Assembly: GCF_029457495.1 (NCBI RefSeq)
Contig: NZ_CP120361.1
Coordinates: 248,001 to 312,000, forward strand
Source: Chelativorans sp. AA-79
GTDB lineage: Bacteria; Pseudomonadota; Alphaproteobacteria; Rhizobiales; Rhizobiaceae
DNA length: 64,000 nt
Direction: 5' to 3'
The position numbers and the translations under genes were made by a program. The notes beneath the pieces are model-generated. The model searched no databases. It was not told where the DNA came from and saw nothing but the letters and a program-made list of their open reading frames with translations. This document shows positions 26,946 to 35,336 of this stretch, piece after piece (position 1 is the first letter of the stretch; each line of letters opens with the position of its first letter).

Positions 26946-27996
26946 TAGAGCCTTTCAGGTTTTGACGGAAGCGTATCCTGCATTGACGAAGTAGTTGCTG
27001 CATTCACTGGGCTGGATTAAGGAGACGAGGCCGCCGATGTGCCGCCATGTCTCCTCGATGGTCCGCTTCTGAGCCGCGCGCATCCAATGCTTGATCTTGG
27101 CGAAGGCCTGCTCGATCGGATTGAGGTCGGGCGAGTATGGGGGCAGATACCAGAGCCTTGCGCCGGCGGCTTTGATCATCTGCCGGACGGCGGCCGACTT
27201 GTGTGAGCCGAGATTGTCCATGACGACGATGTCGCCCGGTTCAAGCACCGGCACGAGCTGCTGCTCGACATAGGCGCGGAAGCACTGGCCGTTGATCGGT
27301 CCATCGAAGACGCAAGGCGCCGTCAGCCGGTCATGGCGCAAAGCGCCGAGGAAGGTCAGCGTGCGCCAGTGGCCGTGCGGGGCAAAGCCGCGCAGGCGCT
27401 TGCCGCGTGGTCCCCAGCCCCGCAGCGGCGCCATGTTGGTCTTGATCCAGGTCTCGTCGATGAACACCAGCCGTGTCGGATCGAGACCGGACTGCCAAGA
27501 ACGCCAGCGTTGCCGCCGGCGGGCGATGTCGGCACGAGCCTGCTCAAGGGCGAACAGCGTTTTTTTGAACCGAAGCCCCTCGCGGCGCAGGAACCGCCAC
27601 ACCGTATCGTGCGACACCTTCACGCCGCGCGCCGCCAGCTCTTCCTTCAGCTTGTGCAGCGACAGATGCGGCGTCTGGCTGATCCGCTCGGCGATGAAGG
27701 CACGGTGCGGCTCCAGCACGCGCTTGCGGTGCCCGCCCATCTTGCCCGGCGCCACAGACCCGCTCGCACGGTAGCGCTGAGACCACTTCACCGCCGACGA
27801 GACGGCAACGCCGAAACGAGCCGCCACCGACCGGCAGCTCTCGCCGGCCTCGACCGCCCCAACAACACGTTCACGCAGATCATTCGAAAGAGGTCGCGTC
27901 ATCCCATGCTGGCCTCCACTCCAGCCAGCATCTTGAATCACAAAACCTCCGAAATCGGAATCCCCCTTCGATTCAGACACAACCGGAACCGCTCTA
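26946..27996 (-). mobile_element. IS630-family insertion sequence
   Basis: The element is 26948-27994 (1047 bp), flanked by the TA target duplication at 26946-26947 and 27995-27996. Its ends are imperfect inverted repeats of about 26 bp starting GAGC (left GAGCCTTTCAGGTT, right, reversed, GAGCGGTTCCGGTT). It carries one transposase gene. It sits in a gap of only a few bases between two convergent genes and breaks neither. Confidence 0.9.
26955..27902 (-). CDS. IS630-family transposase
   Basis: A 315-aa DDE transposase with an N-terminal HTH ([20 protein letters not shown]) and a catalytic domain with [16 protein letters not shown] and PDLNPIEQ, giving the D, D and E. The ATG at 27902 is the natural start (MTRPLSND); the frame is open upstream to 27980, inside the inverted repeat. 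It looks intact, so the element may still be active. Confidence 0.92.
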   Translation of the reverse strand: MTRPLSNDLRERVVGAVEAGESCRSVAARFGVAVSSAVKWSQRYRASGSVAPGKMGGHRKRVLEPHRAFIAERISQTPHLSLHKLKEELAARGVKVSHDTVWRFLRREGLRFKKTLFALEQARADIARRRQRWRSWQSGLDPTRLVFIDETWIKTNMAPLRGWGPRGKRLRGFAPHGHWRTLTFLGALRHDRLTAPCVFDGPINGQCFRAYVEQQLVPVLEPGDIVVMDNLGSHKSAAVRQMIKAAGARLWYLPPYSPDLNPIEQAFAKIKHWMRAAQKRTIEETWRHIGGLVSLIQPSECSNYFVNAGYASVKT

Positions 27997-28623
27997 GAGA
28001 AACGTCTCCGGAATCGGCGTCCATCCGTCCGGACCCGGCGCGAACTGCGGAATATGGGCCAAGCTATGGATCAATGCGCGGTCCTCCCCAAGCATCGTCT
28101 GCCAATCCCGTGCTTCCGTAAGGATTACGCCGGAGCCCACGACATTCGCCCCCGCGCTGCGCACCAACTCGATGGAGCCCTTCAGGCTCGACCCCGAGGC
28201 GACCACGTCGTCAACCACCACCACCCGCTTGCCCGAAAGCAGCGGTATCGAGCGGCGGTCGAGAAGCAGGCGCTGCTCGCCCTTCGATGTAATGGAGGAG
28301 ATGCGCTGGACGAGTGCGTCCCCCAGATGGATTTTCGGCGACTTCTGCAGGATCACATACGAATCGAGAGCAAGGGCGCGCGACACTTCGATGGCGACGG
28401 GAATACCGAGCGTGGCAGCACCCACCACCACGTCGGGCTTTAGCGGACCGAGCTTTTCGGCAAGCTTGCGACCGACATGCTCGCCGAATTTCACACCGAG
28501 ATCGACGACCATCATCAGCGAAATGGCGAAGTCGGGCTTGATGGCCACGATGGGCAGCTCGACGGTCAGCCCGGCGACGTCGACCTGCCATGTCTGCCGG
28601 GTGACCGGCGAGGGATTGTTCAT
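27994..28623 (-). CDS. Phosphoribosyltransferase linked to an ECF importer
   Basis: A 209-aa type-I phosphoribosyltransferase with the PRPP loop [13 protein letters not shown] and a [10 protein letters not shown] segment. It would join PRPP to a nucleobase and trap it in the cell. It is the last gene of the ECF unit; ATGA overlap with the upstream gene shows coupling. Its stop TAG is made from the TA target duplicate plus a G; the pre-insertion sequence reads TAG too, so the protein is unchanged. Adenine-, orotate- or other specificity cannot be assigned. Confidence 0.8.
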   Translation of the reverse strand: MNNPSPVTRQTWQVDVAGLTVELPIVAIKPDFAISLMMVVDLGVKFGEHVGRKLAEKLGPLKPDVVVGAATLGIPVAIEVSRALALDSYVILQKSPKIHLGDALVQRISSITSKGEQRLLLDRRSIPLLSGKRVVVVDDVVASGSSLKGSIELVRSAGANVVGSGVILTEARDWQTMLGEDRALIHSLAHIPQFAPGPDGWTPIPETFL

Positions 28624-29294
28624 TCTGCTGATCCTTGGCTGGGGAGGCGCGGCTCGACCAATAGCCCCACATTGCGCCATGTCGTGCGCTTGCGGTGCAT
28701 GTCGAACCCATAGATGGAAAGGGAGAGCGAGATGGCGTGCGCCATGCGGATGGCGTGCACGAGAAGCGGGATTCCCCGCGCCAGCGCGAAGCGCAGCCGG
28801 ACCGGCAACGGCACATCATCGATCTCCATGCCGCGGGCGCGCTGCGCATCCGCAATGCGCTCGAGATCCTCGCGCAGCATGGGGATGACCCCGAATGTGA
28901 GCGACAGGACCAGCGTTGCCATCGGCGGAAGACGCGCGGCGCTGGCCGCCGCCAGGATGGAGCCCGGGGTGCTCGTCTCCATCACGAAGTAGAACGCCGC
29001 GGTGGTGGTGAGCAGGCGCGCCGCCATGCTCGCCGCGATCGGCAGAGCTGCGGCAAGCGGTTGGCCTTGCAGCAGGAGGTTGGCGATCCAGCTCGTCATG
29101 ACCAGGAGAACGAGCAGGCCTGCTCCCTTGAGATAGCCGCGCAGCCCGGACACCCGCGCCAGCCGCAGAAAGCCGATGGAGAATCCGGCCAGAAGCAGGC
29201 CGAAGCGCCAGTCCGGCATGAGCCAGGCTGCGAGCATGACGGCGAAGGCCGCAGCCAGCTTCACGAAGAAGTTGAGCTCATGCACCCTCTTCAT
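28620..29294 (-). CDS. ECF transporter transmembrane component (EcfT)
   Basis: A 224-aa membrane protein with about five spans and the coupling motif AQRARGME, typical of EcfT, which joins the ATPases to the substrate-binding S component. The ATG at 29294 overlaps the end of the ATPase gene. Tight ATGA-type overlaps on both sides show a single unit with the ATPase, S component and phosphoribosyltransferase. Confidence 0.87.
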   Translation of the reverse strand: MKRVHELNFFVKLAAAFAVMLAAWLMPDWRFGLLLAGFSIGFLRLARVSGLRGYLKGAGLLVLLVMTSWIANLLLQGQPLAAALPIAASMAARLLTTTAAFYFVMETSTPGSILAAASAARLPPMATLVLSLTFGVIPMLREDLERIADAQRARGMEIDDVPLPVRLRFALARGIPLLVHAIRMAHAISLSLSIYGFDMHRKRTTWRNVGLLVEPRLPSQGSAE

Positions 29295-30808
29295 GCGGCC
29301 GCCTCTGCGGACAGCACCGAAGGCACGGCCCAGCCAAGCTCGAAAAACGCCTTCGATGTCCAACCTTCCCGCGGCGTTCCGTCATAGGTGATCCCGCCGT
29401 CCTCCAGGATCAGCATGCGCGAGGCGGCCTCCTCGACCAGGTCCAGATCGTGCGAGATCAGCATGAGGGCGCGCCCCGACGACAGCATGGAATCCAGGAA
29501 GAGGTCCAGCATGCGGCGGCCGTGAAGGTCGCGGCCGAGCAGCGGTTCGTCGAGGATCGCCACCGGGGATTGCGCTGCGTCGGCGCAGGCGAGGCCCAGC
29601 AATGCCTGCTGCCGCACCGAAAGCCCGAAGGGATTGGCTTCAGTGAGCGTGCCGAGCCCGTATTTCTCAAGCGCATCGCGCGCCGTCTTCATGGTCGCTT
29701 CGCTGGCCAGAGTTCCCGCGGTCATTGCGAAGACCACTTCCTCAAGCGCCGTCATGTTGAAAAGGATGCGGCGCATGTTCTGCGGAAGATAGGCAATCGC
29801 GCGGGCGCGCCGTGCCACCGTCCAGCCATCGGCGGGCATTCCGCCGATTGCAACGGAGCCGCTTGCCACCTTGGACAGGCCGAGAATCGACTGAAACAGC
29901 GTCGTCTTGCCGGCGCCGTTGCGCCCCACCAGCGCGACCGCCTCGCCAGCGCGGAGTTCGAAGGAAACGTCCCGCAGCACCGGCCTGCCGTCTCGGCGGG
30001 CAAGCCGCGTCGTAAGTCCAGCAACCGAAAGAAGCGTACGACCGGGCGAACGGCGGGGCGCGTAGGCGGCTCGGCGCCGGGGCGGCAGGACACCCGCTTC
30101 GAGCCATGGCTCGTGCTGGGCCATTACGGTGTGGGCGGCGGCAGGCGGCGAGAGCCTGCCCGCCGTCAGGAAGCGCACGGTTTGCGCGATCGCTTCGAAC
30201 GCGCCGGGATCCTGTTCGGCCACGAGCAGCGAAGGCACGTCGGCGGCAAGTGCTGCAAGGACCCGCCCCAGCCGCTGGCGCGCGGCCGGGTCCAGGCCCG
30301 TGGTGGGCTCGTCCAGGATGAGCAGGGCGGGCGTGGCGGCCAGTGCTGCCGCAATTGCCACCATCCGCCGCTCTCCCCCAGAGAGGGAGAGGACCCGCCT
30401 CCCTCTGAGCGCGTCGAGCTTGAGCGCGCCGAGCAGCACCTCCAGCCTTTCACGTAAGCGCTTTTGCTCCACGCCGCGATTTTCGAGGGGGAAGGCGATC
30501 AGGTCCTCGACGCCCAGATCCCAGAGCTGGTCATCGACATTCTGCATGACGATGCCGGCCTTGGTGAAGAGCTCATCCTTTGAAAGGGCCGCAAGCGGCC
30601 GGCCGTTCAGGGATACGGAACCCGCGAAGCGCGCCGGCCTGACGAGGCGGGGGATGATCCCTGCCGCCACTGCGAGTAGCGTGGTCTTGGCCGCCCCTCC
30701 GGCCCCGCAGACGAGCAGACGCTCGCCGCGGGCGAGCGTCATGCTGGTGTCGGCAATCGCCGGCGTTGCCTCGCCGAAGCCGACCGTCACGTTCTCGAGC
30801 GTGAGCAC
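29291..30808 (-). CDS. ECF transporter double ATPase (EcfA-EcfA' fusion)
   Basis: A 505-aa protein with two ABC ATPase domains. Domain 1 has a changed Walker A (GAGGAAKT, 35-42), an intact signature LSGGE (142-146), Walker B LLILDEP and Gln199 at the H-switch. Domain 2 has an intact Walker A (GRNGAGKT, 295-302), a changed signature LSVRQ (396-400), Walker B VAILDEP and His453. So one composite site is consensus and the other is degenerate. It starts with GTG at 30808, 15 nt after the S-component stop. It energises uptake with EcfT. Confidence 0.9.
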   Translation of the reverse strand: MLTLENVTVGFGEATPAIADTSMTLARGERLLVCGAGGAAKTTLLAVAAGIIPRLVRPARFAGSVSLNGRPLAALSKDELFTKAGIVMQNVDDQLWDLGVEDLIAFPLENRGVEQKRLRERLEVLLGALKLDALRGRRVLSLSGGERRMVAIAAALAATPALLILDEPTTGLDPAARQRLGRVLAALAADVPSLLVAEQDPGAFEAIAQTVRFLTAGRLSPPAAAHTVMAQHEPWLEAGVLPPRRRAAYAPRRSPGRTLLSVAGLTTRLARRDGRPVLRDVSFELRAGEAVALVGRNGAGKTTLFQSILGLSKVASGSVAIGGMPADGWTVARRARAIAYLPQNMRRILFNMTALEEVVFAMTAGTLASEATMKTARDALEKYGLGTLTEANPFGLSVRQQALLGLACADAAQSPVAILDEPLLGRDLHGRRMLDLFLDSMLSSGRALMLISHDLDLVEEAASRMLILEDGGITYDGTPREGWTSKAFFELGWAVPSVLSAEAAA

Positions 30809-30823
30809 CTCTTCCGCTTCGGC

Positions 30824-31396
30824 TCAGAACCGGGAGAAGCCCGTTGGATGCGCGTTCTTCAGGATTTTCAGCGCTGGGATGACGAAAAGGGGAGTGCCGA
30901 TGATCATGGGCACGATATCCGACAGGCCCAGATAGAACACCGCCCACCAGAAAGGAAAGATGCCCAGGAAGGCGAGGCTTGCGGAGACGGCAACCACCAT
31001 CACGAGACCAACGATCAGGCAAACTGCCGCAATTTTCACCAGTGCGATACGGTCGAACGTCGTCTTCGCCGGGTCGAACATCAGCCCCGGCAGAAGGCCG
31101 GTCAGACCCACCATTATGCCATCTACGATGAGCGAGTGGGCGGGAATGAAGGTGCCTGCAAGAAGCGACCAGACGATCGTGCCGAGATAGCCGCAGATGA
31201 AGCCGCTCTTCCAGCCGAGCAAAATGCCCACCAGCGGCGGCAGGAAAGCAAAGATTCGCCACTGGATGACGCCCGGGACGAGTTGAATAGGGTTCGCGTA
31301 GGCCCAGAGCACGCCGGTCGCCGCTGCAGCGACGATCGAAAGCACGATGGGAAAGAGCGAGTCGCCCTCGACGCGCGCGTTCGTGGTTTCTTGCAT
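30824..31396 (-). CDS. ECF transporter substrate-binding (S) component
   Basis: A 190-aa hydrophobic protein with about six spans, first in the ECF unit. Segments such as GILLGWKSGFICGYLGT and LIVDGIMVGLTGLLPGL suit the S-component fold, with a GxxxG-type first half. The paired phosphoribosyltransferase suggests a purine, pyrimidine or related base as ligand, which is inference. I see no recognisable riboswitch in the short region upstream of its ATG at 31396. Confidence 0.75.
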   Translation of the reverse strand: MQETTNARVEGDSLFPIVLSIVAAAATGVLWAYANPIQLVPGVIQWRIFAFLPPLVGILLGWKSGFICGYLGTIVWSLLAGTFIPAHSLIVDGIMVGLTGLLPGLMFDPAKTTFDRIALVKIAAVCLIVGLVMVVAVSASLAFLGIFPFWWAVFYLGLSDIVPMIIGTPLFVIPALKILKNAHPTGFSRF

Positions 31397-31439
31397 GGTA
31401 AATACCCCACTGATGCTGCCTCTGGCTTCACATGCAAGT

Positions 31440-32210
31440 GCCGTGCCGGAAAGCCCGGCTACCGGTGTTGCCCCATCTGGCGAAGTCCTGGACGGCGAAC
31501 GAGGACGGCACCGAGCACGTCTTCACACTTTGACGACACTAAACGCCACGACGGCACGCCGCTCGACGCCAACGAGGTGAAGTACACGATCGACCGGGCC
31601 TCCGACCTCGACAGCCCCCGGCGTGACACATGCGAGCTGGGGGGCGGTGAGAGGTGCCGAGGCGATCGGTCCGCTGGCGGTGAAGATCACGCTGGAAAAG
31701 CCCTTTGCGGCTCTCGTCCCGTTCCTGGCTGGCAGCTTCTCCTAGACCGTCTGCCACTCCAACGCGGATACGGAAGGATTCGGCACCACAGCGGCAAGCG
31801 GCTTAGGCCCTGGAAGTTCGTCTCTTGGACGAAGGGCGACAAGATCGTGCTGGAAAAGAACCCGGACCACGTGAATTTTCGGCAAGCTCGCGGAGAACAA
31901 GGGCCGTTCTACATGAAGGGCTCGGTCATCATAGTCGAGCCGGAGCCACAGGCGCGGCTCGCTACGCTTAAAACCGGCGAAGTGCACATCGCCGAGCTGC
32001 CCTTCGACGATGTGCCGGCCCTTTAGGAGTCCTGCGAGTTTGGCATCGTTGTGGCGGAGAATACCGGCCACAACGTATTCTGGGAGTTCGCGGTGCACCG
32101 CCCGCCCTTCTCGCCAGGCCGTGGGCCACGCCACAGACGCGGCGGCCGCCGTCAACCTGATCCATGGCGGCAATCGGCGGCGTCCGGCGTTCTCAATCAA
32201 AGCAGATTTC
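31440..32210 (+). pseudogene. Decayed family-5 (oligopeptide-type) solute-binding protein
   Basis: Fragments of an SBP_bac_5 protein appear in order in changing frames: LAKSWTANEDGTEHVFTL, then HDGTPLDANEVKYTIDRA, LAVKITLEKPFAALVPFLAG before a TAG near 31743, GPWKFVSWTKGDKIVLEKNP, LKTGEVHIAELPFDDV and GHNVFWEFAV. At least three frameshifts and an in-frame stop separate them. The N-terminus and the C-terminal third are missing. No transporter partners adjoin it. Confidence 0.7.
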
Positions 32211-32339
32211 AGAGTAGTTGGCGCTCCAGAAAGTCGCGTTGGCGGACCTCGCCGACCACCTGACGCCCGCGCGGCCGAGGCTCATGAGGACTGCCGGAAC
32301 TGCAGGGCCGAACTGGTGCTTGACCGCCCTGACGACGGC

Positions 32340-32441
32340 CTAGACTGACAGCCCACCGTCGAGGCCCTTCTTTGCGTAGGGCAGCGGCTTGCTCAGCGCT
32401 ACTCGGTAGAGGGCGTCGACACCCATCAGGATCGCGTTCAT
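32340..32441 (-). CDS. Very small ORF chained to the two upstream ORFs
   Basis: ATG at 32441 overlaps the upstream TGA (ATGA) and reads 33 codons (MNAILMGVDALYRVALSK..) to TAG at 32340. The ATGA link to the previous ORF suggests real translation, but the product may be a truncated remnant. No family recognised. Confidence 0.35.
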   Translation of the reverse strand: MNAILMGVDALYRVALSKPLPYAKKGLDGGLSV

Positions 32442-32860
32442 GGCGTCATCGAGTTGCTTTCCTGATAAACGAGCTGGGCGCGCTTCGCCTCGTATCCCTT
32501 GATCGCGGAATCGATCATCGCGGAGGTGAACCCTGAGCCCTTCTCAGCCTGCAGCCAGAACAACTGAGTGAAACGACCTCGCTCCTTGGCGTCCGAGCGG
32601 AAGCCAAGTCCTCGGTAGCTGTCCGCGTCGGTGGTGTGTCGCTCCTTGACCAGCAAGTCGGCTCGGAGCGGGTCCTTGCTCTTGGACGTGATCAGGCCAT
32701 AGTGCCGCTGCAGACGCTGCTGGTTGCCCTGCAGGGCGCCCGCCACGAAGGCCCATGCAGCAAGGAGCGCGATATTCTTCGTCTTATGAATCTGATCCGG
32801 CTTGCCCTTGAGCTTCTTGCTCTTGGGGTCCCGGAAATGTTCTGCCTGCGCCGCGATCAT
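32438..32860 (-). CDS. Hypothetical protein, second of a chained trio
   Basis: A 140-aa soluble, lysine-rich protein I do not recognise. Its ATG overlaps the stop of the upstream ORF by ATGA and its own stop overlaps the next ORF in the same way. Internal text such as HKTKNIALLAAWAFVAGALQ and SYRGLGFRSDAKERGRF looks like a natural folded protein. It may be the C-terminal half of what was once a longer protein with the upstream ORF. Confidence 0.45.
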   Translation of the reverse strand: MIAAQAEHFRDPKSKKLKGKPDQIHKTKNIALLAAWAFVAGALQGNQQRLQRHYGLITSKSKDPLRADLLVKERHTTDADSYRGLGFRSDAKERGRFTQLFWLQAEKGSGFTSAMIDSAIKGYEAKRAQLVYQESNSMTP

Positions 32861-33309
32861 GCCGCGAACCGCTTCCCTGCCTCCAGAAGCTGAAGGTCGC
32901 TCCAGAGGTCCGGATTATTCTTGACCGTGTCCTCCCACAGGACCGGGTGGCGCTCGCCGGACTCGACGACCTGGGGCACCGTCTCAACCGACTCGAACTT
33001 CTCGGCCGGAATCGCCTTGCCTAGACAGAAGTTGGCGATGAAGGTTCGCGCCTCCTTCACCGTCATGGGGGCACCGTGCTTGCTCCTGTCTGCGAAATCC
33101 TGACCTTTTTCGAGCAGCCCTACCTTCTGACACCAGGCACGGAGATCCTTGCCCTCCATAGTGGCGTACATGCGGTCGAGCAGGTCTGTGGGCACCGAGA
33201 TGTTCGTGTTGGAGATCACCTGAACGTCGAGACGCTGTTCCTTGGTCAGGTTGAAATAGACCTTCAGTCCGTGGTGGACGTCGACGCCCTCTTCCACCGC
33301 CATCGCCAT
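32857..33309 (-). CDS. Hypothetical protein, first of a chained trio, possibly N-truncated
   Basis: About 150 residues from the ATG at 33309 (MAMAVEEGVDVHHGLK), with FNLTKEQRLDVQVISNTNIS and MTVKEARTFIANFCLGKAIP. No clear ribosome-binding site precedes it, and the abrupt beginning suggests the true N-terminus is lost. The RLDVQVISNTN part faintly recalls DGQHR-type proteins, but the signature itself is absent, so I make no family call. Confidence 0.4.
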   Translation of the reverse strand: MAMAVEEGVDVHHGLKVYFNLTKEQRLDVQVISNTNISVPTDLLDRMYATMEGKDLRAWCQKVGLLEKGQDFADRSKHGAPMTVKEARTFIANFCLGKAIPAEKFESVETVPQVVESGERHPVLWEDTVKNNPDLWSDLQLLEAGKRFAA

Positions 33310-33496
33310 GTGTCCGGTACGAATCGCCACCTATGTCTCAGGTCGCTCATTAGATTTGAATGGCTTGGGGCCGGCGCGATCACCGGGTTCTGATCCGCGG
33401 CAGACGCAGCAACTCAGCTTGTAGCGCGCTGGCAGGCTCGATCTCGTTGGCTCGAATTGGCTTCTCCCGGGCCTTCATGACTTCGATCGAATCCCG

Positions 33497-35179
33497 TCAA
33501 CGTCCGTGGGGATCGGGCCAGAAGCTTACGCCGGGCCGGGCAAGGCCGCCGCCGATCGCCATCACCGTGCCATCGGCGCGCCAGCAAGCTGCGCCTTCCA
33601 TCAGGCCGTTCTCCTGAAAGCCGATGATTCCCATGCCGCCGCCCACGTGGGGCACCTCTTGCACGTCGTGTCCCAGGGCCGCCAGCGCCGCTCGGGTTTC
33701 GGCGGCGAAGCCCTTCTCGAGCTCGGCCTCCTGGCCTTGCGTGAAGACGCGCGGCGCCTCGACCGCCTGCTGCAGCGACATGCCGTGATCGACAATGTTC
33801 ATGATCGCCTGAAACACGCAGGCAGGAATGCGATGCGCGCCCGGCAGGCCGACCGCGAAATAGGGCCGGTTTTCGCGCAGCGCGATGAAGGCCGAGATGC
33901 CGGAGGTAATGCGCTTGCCTGCTTCCAGCGAAAGAGCGTTGCCGGGGTGCGGATCGAAGAGATACATGTAGTTGTTGGGGATGATCCCGGTTCCGGGGAT
34001 CACGACCCGTGCGCCGAAGAGCGAATTGATCGTCTGGGTCGAACTGACGACATTCCCCTCGCTGTCGGCCATGGTTACATGGGTGGTGTTGTCGGACTCG
34101 CGGAGGAGCACTTTCGATACGTGAACCGACGCCGCGTCGGGGCGGATTTCCGGGCGGCGTTCTTCGGCATAACTTTTCGAGATGAGCCGCTCGATGGGAA
34201 CATTCACGAAAGCCGGGTCGGCGGTGGTGGCGCGGCGGTCCGCAGCAGCGATCTTCAGCGCTTCCAGCACCAGATGCACCGTCTCCGGCGTGCCGAAGCC
34301 CTTGCCGGTGATGTCGTAGCCCTCCATCAGGTTGAGCATCTGGATCACGTGAACCCCGCCGGAACAGGGTGGAGGCGGGCCGATCAGGTCGACACCGCGA
34401 TAAGTGCCGCGCACGGGCTCGCGCCATTCGGTGCGGTAGGAGGCCAGATCATCGGCGGTGACATAACCACCGCCGCCTTGCATGAAGTCGTGGATCACGC
34501 GGGCCAGATCACCGCGATAGAGTAGGTCGGGTCCTTCGGCCGAAATCCGGCGCAATGTCCGGGCGTAGTCGCTCTGAATGAGGCGGTCGCCAGCCTTCAG
34601 CGGCGTGCCGTCGGGCAGGAAGATCGCAGAGATCGCCGGATCGAGCGACAAATCGTCGACATGTTCGGCGATGCAGTTTTCCAGGTAAGGGGTCACAATG
34701 AAGCCGTTTTCGGCGAGGCGGATCGCCGGGGCGAGGACCTCGGACAGGGTGAGCTTGCCAAACTCGCCGAGCATCTCGCACCATGCGCGCAGATTGCCGG
34801 GCACTGCGATCGACCGGATACCGACGCGATTTTCTCGGCCCTCGGTCTCCATGTAGGTGGGCCAGGTATTCGAAATTGGGCGATACTGATCCGGCTTACA
34901 GCCCAGCGGCGCGGTGCAGAGCCCGTCAATCACCGCCTCGCGACCGTCGGCCATGCGGATCACTGCGCAGCCACCGCCGAAAATGCCCACCATCATCGGC
35001 TCAACCACGGTCAGCGCGAACAATGCGGCTGCCGTGGCGTCGGCAGCGTTTCCGCCGAGCGCCAAAATTTCCATAGCCGCCGCCGAGGCCAGGGGATGAT
35101 TTGTCACCGCCACGCCCTTCGCGCCAATGGCGGGCGATTTCTCGCAGTTAAAGGGGGGAACGGAAGTGGGGTCGGTCAT
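33497..35179 (-). CDS. Gamma-glutamyltransferase family protein
   Basis: A 560-aa Ntn-hydrolase of the gamma-glutamyltranspeptidase family, made as a proenzyme that cleaves itself before T365 in DNTTHVT. PPPCSGG, ATTADP and SLEAGKR-type segments fit the fold. There is no signal peptide, unlike periplasmic E. coli Ggt, so it probably acts in the cytoplasm, perhaps on an imported gamma-glutamyl or acylated compound. It is divergent from the TRAP operon across an operator-rich 157-bp gap, so both are probably controlled by the IclR protein at 38378. Confidence 0.9.
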   Translation of the reverse strand: MTDPTSVPPFNCEKSPAIGAKGVAVTNHPLASAAAMEILALGGNAADATAAALFALTVVEPMMVGIFGGGCAVIRMADGREAVIDGLCTAPLGCKPDQYRPISNTWPTYMETEGRENRVGIRSIAVPGNLRAWCEMLGEFGKLTLSEVLAPAIRLAENGFIVTPYLENCIAEHVDDLSLDPAISAIFLPDGTPLKAGDRLIQSDYARTLRRISAEGPDLLYRGDLARVIHDFMQGGGGYVTADDLASYRTEWREPVRGTYRGVDLIGPPPPCSGGVHVIQMLNLMEGYDITGKGFGTPETVHLVLEALKIAAADRRATTADPAFVNVPIERLISKSYAEERRPEIRPDAASVHVSKVLLRESDNTTHVTMADSEGNVVSSTQTINSLFGARVVIPGTGIIPNNYMYLFDPHPGNALSLEAGKRITSGISAFIALRENRPYFAVGLPGAHRIPACVFQAIMNIVDHGMSLQQAVEAPRVFTQGQEAELEKGFAAETRAALAALGHDVQEVPHVGGGMGIIGFQENGLMEGAACWRADGTVMAIGGGLARPGVSFWPDPHGR

Positions 35180-35204
35180 GAAGGATCTCCGTGGTTCAAC
35201 GTAT

Positions 35205-35218
35205 GAGCCAAATGGCTC
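35205..35218. promoter_or_regulatory. Palindrome near the gamma-glutamyltransferase start
   Basis: GAGCCAAATGGCTC is a perfect 6-bp inverted repeat with AA between, in the divergent promoter region 26 nt from the minus-strand gene start. A GGTTCA half-site lies beside it at 35193-35198. Confidence 0.35.
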
Positions 35219-35280
35219 TTGCCCTCATGATTGACTCAAGAAAGATAATACGTCTAGCATGGTTCATGTGGAAAATATCT

Positions 35281-35297
35281 GGTTCATCAAATGAACC
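35281..35297. promoter_or_regulatory. IclR-type operator candidate ahead of the first TRAP operon
   Basis: GGTTCATCAAATGAACC is a perfect 7-bp inverted repeat with a 3-nt centre, 40 nt upstream of the binding-protein ATG. A second half-site GGTTCATGTG lies at 35261-35270. The IclR gene at the end of this operon is the likely binder. Confidence 0.55.
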
Positions 35298-35336
35298 TAG
35301 GTTCTGCGTCCGACGCTATGCTAGGGAGGATACGCC

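Noticed and set aside
31397..31500. Riboswitch ahead of the ECF unit
   Set aside because: No conserved TPP, purine, preQ1 or cobalamin core could be recognised in the short upstream region.
32857..33309. Second DGQHR-type protein linking this region with the island
   Set aside because: Only a faint resemblance of one segment; the DGQHR motif is absent.
33349..33375. Similarity of the sequence around 33349 (TTAGATTTGAATGGCTTG) to the island end near 2136
   Set aside because: The match is short, imperfect and not accompanied by a tRNA fragment or integrase, so I cannot tell it from chance.
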